Positions 33,188 to 39,679 of a stretch of DNA of 39,679 bases are shown in pieces. The translations under genes were made by a program, and so were the position numbers. The DNA lies in NCBI GenBank assembly GCA_025408405.1, contig JANYJE010000038.1, positions 1 through 39,679 on the forward strand. Direction: 5' to 3'. The DNA comes from Nitrosomonadales bacterium (GTDB taxonomy: Bacteria; Pseudomonadota; Gammaproteobacteria; Burkholderiales; Gallionellaceae). The notes under the pieces were generated by a model, which did no database searches, had not been told where the DNA came from, and worked only from the letters and a program-made list of their open reading frames with translations. The stretch's first letter is position 1, and each line of letters begins with the position of its first letter.

Positions 33188-35911
33188 ATGACCGATCAAC
33201 GACCCAATCCTGACGAACTTCTCTCCCGCATCAAGGAAGAGGAAATCCGTGCCGCCCGGGGCAAGCTCAAGATCTTCTTCGGTGCTTCTGCGGGTGTCGG
33301 CAAGACCTACGCGATGCTGTCTGCTGCACGCCAGCAAGTACAGCAGGGTACGGATGTTGTCATCGGCGTGGTGGAGGCTCACGGCAGGAAGGAAACGGAA
33401 ATGCTGCTCGAAGGCCTTGAATGCCTGTCACTCAAGGAGATCCCTTATCGCGGCAAGATGTTGCAGGAGTTCGACATCGATGGCGCCCTGGCGCGCAAGC
33501 CGGCGCTGATCCTGATCGACGAGCTGGCCCATTCCAACGTCGCAGGTTCGCGCCATCCCAAGCGCTGGCAGGACGTGCAGGAGCTGCTGTCTTCCGGTAT
33601 CGACGTGTATTCGACGGTCAATGTCCAGCACCTGGAAACACTCAATGACGTGGTCGGCGGCATCACCGGAATCCGCGTGTGGGAGACCGTGCCCGACCAT
33701 GTGTTCGATGGCGCAGACGAAGTGGTGCTGGTTGACCTGCCGCCCGACGAACTGTTGCAGCGCTTGAAGGAGGGCAAGGTCTATCTGCCGCACCAGGCGG
33801 AGCGGGCGATCCAGAATTTCTTCCGCAAGGGCAACCTGATTGCACTGCGTGAACTCGCTCTGCGCCGCACTGCCGATCGCGTGGACAACCAGATGATCCA
33901 GTACCGGCGCGAGAAGTTCGTGACGCCGGTGTGGCAGACGCGCGAGTCGCTGCTCGCCTGCATCGGTCCGGGTGAAGGCAGCGACCGTATCATTCGCAGT
34001 GCGGCGCGCATTGCGGCGAAGCTGGATGTCCCCTGGCATGCTGTCTACGTCGAGACGCCGGAGCTGCGGCAACTCTCCGACAGCCAGCGCCAGCGTATTC
34101 TCAAGAGCCTGAAGCTGGCCCAGGAAGCCGGGGCCGAGACCGCCAGCCTTTCCGGTGGCGATGCCGTCGAGATGATCATCAACTATGCACGCGAGCATAA
34201 CCTGGCCAAGATCGTCGTCGGGCGCGACCACGCGCGTGCCTGGCGCCCCTGGTACCGATCATTCGCCGATAGCATTGGAAAACGCGCGCCCGATCTCGAC
34301 GTCATCCAGCTGGCACGCGAGGAAGGTCCGTCCGACAAGCGCCGCGAAGATCCGACTGACGAGTCGCTGCTGGATCGCTTGAAGGCGCCATGGCAATCGT
34401 TTGCGATGAGTGTGCTGTTTTGCGCCCTGACGACGCTGATAGCCATGCCACTGCATACGGTGTTCGAACTCGCCAATATCGCCATGCTGTTCCTGTTGGC
34501 GGTGGTGCTGGCATCCGTTCGTTATGGCCTTGGTCCGGCGGTTGCGGCCGCCTTCCTCAATGTCGCCGCGTTTGACTTTTTTTTCGTGTCGCCGCGTTTC
34601 TCTTTTGCAGTGAGCGATGTGCAGTACCTGATGACCTTCGTCGTCATGCTCGTCGTCGGCCTCGTCACTGCCAAACTGACAGCGGGCCTCAAATTTCAGG
34701 CTCGCGTCGCCAGCAGTCGCGAACAGCGTATGCGTGCCCTCTACGAGATGTCGCGCGACCTCTCCGGCGCGCTGATGCCTGAGCAAATTGCGGAGATATC
34801 CCAGCGTTTCGCCGCGACAGGTTTCGGCGCGCGCGCCGCCATTGTTCTGGCAGATGACGCAGGCCGCCTGCACGAACCAGTCGACGTGCCCGGCGGCGTG
34901 CCGTCCATCGACCTCGGAATCTGCCAATGGGCCTTTGACCACGGCGCCGAGGCTGGCTGCGGCACCGACACGCTTCCCGGCAGCCCGCTCCTGTACATTC
35001 CCCTCAAGGCGCCGATGCGCATACGCGGTGTGCTGGCGCTGGAGCCGCGACATCCGCGCAGCCTCATGGCGCCTGAGCAGCGCCGCCTGCTGGACACGCT
35101 GGCGCGGCTGATTGCCATCGCCCTGGAACGCGTGCACTACGTGGATGTAGCACAGACCACCACCGTGCAGATGGAATCGGAGCGCCTGCGCAACTCGCTG
35201 CTGTCGGCGATTTCCCACGATCTGCGCACACCGCTCTCGGCCCTGGTCGGGCTCGCCGATTCGATGTTACTGACCCAGCCGCAACCCAGCGGGCAGCAGG
35301 CGGAAATCGCCGCAGCGATGCGTGCAGAGGCGCTGCGCATGAATGCCCTGGTAAGCAACCTGCTGGATATGGCGCGTCTGCAAGCTGGGGCGGTCAAGCT
35401 CAACAGGCAGTGGCAGCTTCTCGAAGAAGTCGTCGGCAGCTCGATCAAGGCCATGGCTGCCATCCTTACGCAACATCGCGTGTCAGTGCGCCTGCCCGAC
35501 GACTTGCCGCTGCTGGAGTTCGATGCGGTGCTGATCGAACGTGTGTTGGCGAACCTGCTTGATAATGCGGCGAAGTACACTCCGTCCGGTAGCAGCATCG
35601 AGATCGGTGCCGCACTCGGTGAGCGTGGCAATATTGACATCTGGGTCGAGGACAACGGTCCCGGCTTACCGGCCGGAAAGGAAGAGGATATTTTCAAAAA
35701 ATTCGAACGCGGGCAGAAGGAGAGCGCCACGCCGGGCGTAGGCCTCGGGCTGGCGATCTGCCGCGCCATTGTCGAGGCGCACGGTGGGGAAATTCATGCC
35801 AGAAACTGCGAGAGCGGTGGTGCACGCTTTGTGTTCTCGCTGCCACGCGGCAATCCGCCAGCCGTCGATAGCTCGGAAGATATTTTGCCACCCGAGGGAA
35901 TGCGCTCATGA
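33188..35911 (+). CDS. kdpD: Osmosensitive K+ channel sensor histidine kinase KdpD
   Basis: This sensor kinase of about 907 residues starts with an N-terminal KdpD domain (Walker A GASAGVGKTYAML, about 34-46; GRKETEMLLEGL; DELAHSNVAGSRHPKRWQDV). A USP-like domain spans about 255-370. Four helices lie at about 400-500, then a GAF-like region (about 530-650). HisKA has SAISHDLRTPLSALVG with H677, and the ATPase domain carries NLLDNAAKYTP, EDNGPGLP and GVGLGLAICRAI. It responds to K+ limitation and turgor and phosphorylates KdpE. ATG 33188 lies one base after the kdpC stop; an upstream GTG/ATG would overlap kdpC. Confidence 0.95.
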   Translation: MTDQRPNPDELLSRIKEEEIRAARGKLKIFFGASAGVGKTYAMLSAARQQVQQGTDVVIGVVEAHGRKETEMLLEGLECLSLKEIPYRGKMLQEFDIDGALARKPALILIDELAHSNVAGSRHPKRWQDVQELLSSGIDVYSTVNVQHLETLNDVVGGITGIRVWETVPDHVFDGADEVVLVDLPPDELLQRLKEGKVYLPHQAERAIQNFFRKGNLIALRELALRRTADRVDNQMIQYRREKFVTPVWQTRESLLACIGPGEGSDRIIRSAARIAAKLDVPWHAVYVETPELRQLSDSQRQRILKSLKLAQEAGAETASLSGGDAVEMIINYAREHNLAKIVVGRDHARAWRPWYRSFADSIGKRAPDLDVIQLAREEGPSDKRREDPTDESLLDRLKAPWQSFAMSVLFCALTTLIAMPLHTVFELANIAMLFLLAVVLASVRYGLGPAVAAAFLNVAAFDFFFVSPRFSFAVSDVQYLMTFVVMLVVGLVTAKLTAGLKFQARVASSREQRMRALYEMSRDLSGALMPEQIAEISQRFAATGFGARAAIVLADDAGRLHEPVDVPGGVPSIDLGICQWAFDHGAEAGCGTDTLPGSPLLYIPLKAPMRIRGVLALEPRHPRSLMAPEQRRLLDTLARLIAIALERVHYVDVAQTTTVQMESERLRNSLLSAISHDLRTPLSALVGLADSMLLTQPQPSGQQAEIAAAMRAEALRMNALVSNLLDMARLQAGAVKLNRQWQLLEEVVGSSIKAMAAILTQHRVSVRLPDDLPLLEFDAVLIERVLANLLDNAAKYTPSGSSIEIGAALGERGNIDIWVEDNGPGLPAGKEEDIFKKFERGQKESATPGVGLGLAICRAIVEAHGGEIHARNCESGGARFVFSLPRGNPPAVDSSEDILPPEGMRS

Positions 35912-36600
35912 GCGAACCGTTGCCGGTAATCATCGTGATTGAAGATGAGCCGACGATTCGGCGCTTCGTCAAACTGTCGCTGGAATCCGAGGGCTGTCAG
36001 GTATTCGAGGCTGATTGCATCCGGCGCGGCCTGATTGAAGCGGGCACGCGCAAGCCGGACATGGTGGTGCTGGATCTTGGATTGCCGGATGGCAACGGGG
36101 TGGATTTCATCCGCGACTTGCGCACATGGTCTGATATTCCCGTTATCGTTCTTTCCGCGCGTACCTCGGAAGCTGACAAAGTGGAAGCGCTCGACGCCGG
36201 TGCTGACGATTATCTCGTCAAGCCCTTCGGAGCCGCTGAATTGCTTGCTCGCGTGCGCGCGCAACTTCGGCGTCGGGCGCATGTTCATGGGGCTGCACAG
36301 AGCGTATTCGAGTTTGGGAAAATCAGGGTCGATTTTGGCCGTCGCATCGTCGAGCGTGAAGGCATGCCACTACATCTGACACCTATCGAGTTTCGACTAC
36401 TCGTTTACCTGACAAGCAATGCCGATAGTGTATTGACCCATCGCCAACTGTTAAAGAACGTTTGGGGCCCATCACATGCTGAAGACAGCCACTATGTACG
36501 CGTCTACATGGGGCATCTGCGCAAGAAGATTGAGGACGATCCGTCGCAACCCAAACATATTTTGACCGAAACTGGCGTCGGCTATCGTTTTGTAATTTAG
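35908..36600 (+). CDS. kdpE: Response regulator KdpE (OmpR family)
   Basis: This 230-residue regulator has a receiver domain with acidic pocket IEDEP near residue 12, phospho-acceptor D56 (VVLDLGLPDGNG) and K in DYLVKPFG. A winged-helix DNA-binding domain follows, with LTPIEFRLLVYLTSN, VLTHRQLLKNVWGP and HYVRVYMGHLRKKIEDDP. It overlaps kdpD by ATGA. It activates kdp, presumably through the box at 28449-28465. Confidence 0.96.
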   Translation: MSEPLPVIIVIEDEPTIRRFVKLSLESEGCQVFEADCIRRGLIEAGTRKPDMVVLDLGLPDGNGVDFIRDLRTWSDIPVIVLSARTSEADKVEALDAGADDYLVKPFGAAELLARVRAQLRRRAHVHGAAQSVFEFGKIRVDFGRRIVEREGMPLHLTPIEFRLLVYLTSNADSVLTHRQLLKNVWGPSHAEDSHYVRVYMGHLRKKIEDDPSQPKHILTETGVGYRFVI

Positions 36601-36685
36601 CTACAGGATCAAGCGCAACAGCATGCTTGGAAGTAATCCCTGTCAGCGATTCATTCGGGGCGCAAATGAAAAATAGAATTCAAAA

Positions 36686-36714
36686 TTGACGCGCGCCGCC
36701 CGTCATCCCATAAT
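36686..36714 (+). promoter_or_regulatory. Sigma-70 promoter of the fumarase gene
   Basis: TTGACG (36686-36691), a 17-base spacer and CATAAT (36709-36714) each match the consensus at five of six positions. The start of transcription would be near 36721, about 28 bases before the fumarase ATG. No leader structure is apparent. Confidence 0.75.
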
Positions 36715-36748
36715 CATCCGCCTCAACCACTCTCAGCAAGAGTCCATC

Positions 36749-38275
36749 ATGACCACCCTACGCCAGCAGGACTTTATCGACAGCATTGCCGACGCCTTGC
36801 AGTTCATTTCCTATTACCATCCCGCAGATTTCATCCGCGCGCTGGCGGCGGCGTATCAACGTGAGGAATCGGTTGCGGCGAAGGATGCGATGGCGCAGAT
36901 ACTCTCCAACTCGCGCATGTGCGCACAGGGGCACCGGCCGGTGTGCCAGGACACCGGCATCGTGGTGGCGTTTGTGCGGGTGGGCATGGATGTGCGCTGG
37001 GCTGATGCTTCGATGAGCATCACCGAGATGGTGAATGCGGGTGTGCGCAAGGCATATCTGCAGCCGGACAATGTGCTGCGCGCGTCCATCGTGGCAGATC
37101 CGGCCGGGGCGCGCAAGAACACCGGCGACAACACGCCAGCGGTGGTGCATTTCGAGCTGGTGCCGGGCGACAAGGTGGATGTGCGCATCGGCGCCAAGGG
37201 CGGCGGTTCCGAGAACAAGGCGCGCTTTGCCATGCTCAACCCCAGCGACGATGTGGTGGAGTGGGTGGTCAACCAATTGCCGGGCATGGGCGCGGGCTGG
37301 TGTCCGCCGGGGATGCTGGGCATCGGCATCGGCGGCACGGCGGAGAAGGCGATGCTGCTGGCGAAAGAGGCGTTGATGCAGTCCATCGATATGACCGAAC
37401 TGAAGGCGCGCGGCGCGAAGAATCGCCAGGAAGAATTGCGCATGGAGATTTACGACAAGGTAAATGCGCTGGGCATAGGCGCGCAGGGCCTGGGCGGGCT
37501 CACCACGGTGCTGGATGTGAAGATACTGGATTACCCCACCCATGCGGCGTCCAAGCCGATCGCCCTGATTCCCAACTGCGCGGCGACGCGGCATATCCAC
37601 TTCGAGCTGGATGGCAGCGGGGTGGCGCAATTCACGCCGCCGAAACTGGAGGATTACCCTGAGGTGCACTGGCAGGCGGCCAAGGATGCACGCCGGGTGA
37701 ACCTGGACACGCTGACGCGCGCGGATATCGCAAGCTGGCAGCCGGGCGAAACCGTGCTGTTGTCCGGCAAGCTGCTTACAGGGCGCGATGCGGCGCATAA
37801 GCGCATCGTGGATATGCTGGCGCGGGGCGAGAAACTGCCTGCCGGCGTGGATTTTACCGACCGATTCATCTATTATGTCGGGCCGGTTGATCCGGTGCGC
37901 GATGAGGTCGTCGGCCCCGCAGGCCCCACCACGGCGACGCGCATGGATAAATTCACCGAAAAGATGCTGGCCGAGACCGGTTTGATCGGGATGGTGGGCA
38001 AGGCAGAGCGCGGCAAGATTGGCATCGAGGCGATCAAGAAGCACGGCGCGGTGTACCTGATCGCGATAGGCGGCGCGGCTTACCTGGTGGCAAAGGCCAT
38101 CAAAGCTGCGCGCGTGGTGGCTTTTGCCGATCTGGGTATGGAAGCGATCTACGAGTTTGAAGTGGCAGACATGCCGGTGACGGTGGCCGTGGATGCGCAA
38201 GGGCGCTCGGTGCATGAAATCGGCCCGGCAGAATGGAAGAAGCGCATCGGGATGATTCCGATACGCTCAGTGTAG
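36749..38275 (+). CDS. fumA: Class I (iron-sulfur) fumarate hydratase
   Basis: This 508-residue cytoplasmic enzyme of the TCA cycle hydrates fumarate to L-malate. The three cluster cysteines of class I enzymes are recognisable in RPVCQDTGIVVAF (C66), GAGWCPPGMLGIGIGG and IPNCAATRHIHFELDGSG. It also has RIGAKGGGSENKARFAML and the C-terminal beta-domain motifs GRDAAHKRI, GPTTATRMDKFTEKML, GKAERG and HGAVYLIAIGGAAYL. Alpha and beta parts are in one chain, as in E. coli FumA. The ATG 36749 is 28 bases past the predicted transcription start; an in-frame TTG at 36686 is the -35 hexamer. Translation start context is weak (AGCAAGAG). Confidence 0.94.
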   Translation: MTTLRQQDFIDSIADALQFISYYHPADFIRALAAAYQREESVAAKDAMAQILSNSRMCAQGHRPVCQDTGIVVAFVRVGMDVRWADASMSITEMVNAGVRKAYLQPDNVLRASIVADPAGARKNTGDNTPAVVHFELVPGDKVDVRIGAKGGGSENKARFAMLNPSDDVVEWVVNQLPGMGAGWCPPGMLGIGIGGTAEKAMLLAKEALMQSIDMTELKARGAKNRQEELRMEIYDKVNALGIGAQGLGGLTTVLDVKILDYPTHAASKPIALIPNCAATRHIHFELDGSGVAQFTPPKLEDYPEVHWQAAKDARRVNLDTLTRADIASWQPGETVLLSGKLLTGRDAAHKRIVDMLARGEKLPAGVDFTDRFIYYVGPVDPVRDEVVGPAGPTTATRMDKFTEKMLAETGLIGMVGKAERGKIGIEAIKKHGAVYLIAIGGAAYLVAKAIKAARVVAFADLGMEAIYEFEVADMPVTVAVDAQGRSVHEIGPAEWKKRIGMIPIRSV

Positions 38276-38353
38276 TTAGCAAATTTTAAGATTTATTCAA
38301 CCGTAGCGAGCGCCGCGAGAGCAACGCAACTATCGTGGCGCGCATAAGCAATG

Positions 38354-38382
38354 ACTTGGTTGCCGTTTATTGGCAACTTAGT
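38354..38382 (+). terminator. Hairpin downstream of fumarase
   Basis: GTTGCC-N7-GGCAAC (38359-38377), extended by ACT/AGT across a 2-base mismatch, lies about 80 bases after the fumarase stop. A T-run is lacking, so termination is uncertain. Confidence 0.3.
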
Positions 38383-38422
38383 CAGATGGCTAGTCGCTTT
38401 AACAGTAGGTTGAAACAAGTTT

Positions 38423-38519
38423 GGCGGGTCTCCCCGCATTGCGGTGTAGCAAACCTGGTCAGGTCCGGAAGGAAGCAGCCATAGCTATTTCTGCAAGTGC
38501 CGGGGGTAAGGCTCGCCTC
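38423..38519 (+). ncRNA. ffs: Signal recognition particle 4.5S RNA
   Basis: The sequence contains the universally conserved SRP core GGTCAGGTCCGGAAGGAAGC (38457-38476). It is embedded in a long hairpin: the left arm, GGCGGGTCTCCCCGC, faces the right arm, GCCGGGGGTAAGGCTCGCC. This is the small bacterial 4.5S RNA of about 100 bases, which binds Ffh. Ends are set from the base-paired arms and may be off by a few bases. Location just before dnaX is common in betaproteobacteria. Confidence 0.95.
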
Positions 38520-38610
38520 CTATTCGAAATAAGCGCGGCTGATTGCGCTCGTTTGTTCAGTGGTTAGCAGGTCGGCTTCATTTCTCAAACATTTTGATAC
38601 GGTCCAAATC

Positions 38611-39679
38611 TTGTCAGCAACCTCAGTCCTAGCGCGTAAATGGCGGCCCAAAAATTTCGCCCAACTGGCGGGGCAGGAGCATGTCGTGCAGGCATTGAGC
38701 AATGCGCTGACGCAGAACCGCCTGCATCACGCCTATCTGTTCACCGGCACGCGCGGCGTGGGCAAGACCACTATCGCGCGCATCTTCGCCAAATCCCTGA
38801 ATTGCCTGGGCGGCATCACGGCCACGCCGTGCGGCACATGCAGCGCCTGCACCGAAATCGACAGGGGGCGTTTTGTCGATCTGATCGAGCTGGACGCGGC
38901 ATCCAACACCCAGGTGGACAATATGCGCGAACTGCTGGAAAGCGCGCTGTATGCGCCGACCAGCGGGCGTTTCAAGATTTATATCATCGACGAAGTGCAC
39001 ATGCTGTCGAAGTCGGCCTTCAATGCGATGCTGAAGACGCTGGAAGAGCCGCCCGCGCATGTGAAATTTATTCTTGCCACCACCGACCCGCAGAAGATTC
39101 CGGTGACGGTGCTGTCGCGCTGTCTGCAGTTCAACCTGAAGCAGTTGCCGCCAGCGCTGATCCTAACGCATTTGCAGTATGTGCTGGAGCAGGAGGCGGT
39201 TCCGTTCGAGATAGGTGCGCTGAAACTGGTGGCGCGTGCGGCGCAGGGCAGCATGCGCGATGCGCTGAGCCTGACGGATCAGGCGATTGCCTATTCCGAC
39301 TCGAAGGTGGAAGAAGCCACGGTGCGCAATATGCTGGGCGCGATCGACCAGAGCTATTTGTTTGATCTGCTGCAATCCCTGCTGGCGCGCGATGGTGCCG
39401 GGCTGCTGCGCATCGCCGACGACATGGCGCTACGCAGCATGGCCTTTGATGCGGCGTTGCAGGAACTGGCGACCCTGCTGCATCGCGTTGCCCTGGCGCA
39501 GACGGTGCCGCAGGCGATACCGGATGACGAGCCGGAACGCGTGCGCCTGATGGAACTGGCACAGCAATTCAGTGCCGAAGACACACAGCTGTATTACCAG
39601 ATCGCCATTCATGGGCGCAACGAGATCGATCTGGCACCGGATGAATATGCCGGTTTCACCATGACGCTGTTGCGCATGC
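38611..39679 (+). CDS. dnaX: DNA polymerase III subunits gamma/tau (5' part, runs off window)
   Basis: The open frame runs to the window's end (356 codons seen). It begins SATSVLARKWRPKNFAQL, the standard DnaX start, followed by HHAYLFTGTRGVGKTTIARI (Walker A near residue 47). The zinc module LNC-x9-CGTCSAC, ELDAASNTQVDNMRELL, Walker B YIIDEVHML, FILATTDPQKIPVTVLSRC with sensor and arginine finger, and QGSMRDALSLTDQAI come next. It loads the sliding clamp. No ATG is in place; TTG at 38611 is the most likely start, with GTG 38560 as an alternative. No strong ribosome site is visible. The tau-specific C-terminus lies outside the window. Confidence 0.95.
   Translation, partial: MSATSVLARKWRPKNFAQLAGQEHVVQALSNALTQNRLHHAYLFTGTRGVGKTTIARIFAKSLNCLGGITATPCGTCSACTEIDRGRFVDLIELDAASNTQVDNMRELLESALYAPTSGRFKIYIIDEVHMLSKSAFNAMLKTLEEPPAHVKFILATTDPQKIPVTVLSRCLQFNLKQLPPALILTHLQYVLEQEAVPFEIGALKLVARAAQGSMRDALSLTDQAIAYSDSKVEEATVRNMLGAIDQSYLFDLLQSLLARDGAGLLRIADDMALRSMAFDAALQELATLLHRVALAQTVPQAIPDDEPERVRLMELAQQFSAEDTQLYYQIAIHGRNEIDLAPDEYAGFTMTLLRM

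Noticed and set aside
36686-36748. Upstream in-frame TTG start for fumarase
   Set aside because: This codon lies in the -35 hexamer of the promoter, so it would not be in the mRNA.

Overview
The window looks like a chromosomal segment of a betaproteobacterium, plausibly of the Nitrosomonadales/Gallionellaceae kind. That placement is inferred from protein style, fairly high GC, a class I fumarase and the ffs-dnaX neighbourhood; no rRNA or other taxonomic marker lies inside. Most of it is ordinary housekeeping and transport. An accessory strip runs from about 19.1 to 25.7 kb, with visibly lower GC and debris of mobile and toxin-antitoxin genes.

Layout: 1-0.8 kb holds the tail of an MFS gene and a hemolysin III gene cut by an in-frame amber codon. 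0.8-3.5 kb (minus) is an emrAB drug-efflux pair. 3.6-5.7 kb (minus) is a lemA/TPM-domain operon carrying a CACAGAG inverted-repeat element. 5.9-6.5 kb is an outer-membrane beta-barrel gene with a strong terminator. 6.8-8.7 kb (minus) is lolC-lolD for lipoprotein export. 8.85-11.5 kb (minus) is a PAS-GGDEF-EAL protein whose periplasmic sensor has a c-type heme motif. A 0.7-kb gene-free stretch leads to a TetR-regulated RND efflux operon (12.2-17.1 kb), followed by a half-size ABC exporter (17.3-19.1 kb).

The accessory strip contains one large gene (19.4-23.8 kb). It encodes an SF1 helicase fused to a Vsr/DUF559-like PD-(D/E)XK nuclease domain and a zinc ribbon, a good candidate single-gene anti-invader system. 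It is bracketed by 71-bp inverted repeats that are about 85% identical (19200-19270 and 24029-24099). Behind it come the tail of an IS4-type transposase, an orphan lipoprotein gene and a doubly frameshifted higBA toxin-antitoxin remnant.

From 25.8 kb the core resumes: mgtA (Mg2+ P-type ATPase) and a complete kdp potassium-uptake operon (28.5-36.6 kb). The operon encodes a tiny leader protein, KdpF, KdpA, KdpB, KdpC, the sensor kinase KdpD and the regulator KdpE. Its genes are tightly coupled, and a recognisable KdpE box lies upstream. After it come class I fumarase with a good sigma-70 promoter, the 4.5S SRP RNA, and the 5' part of dnaX running off the window.
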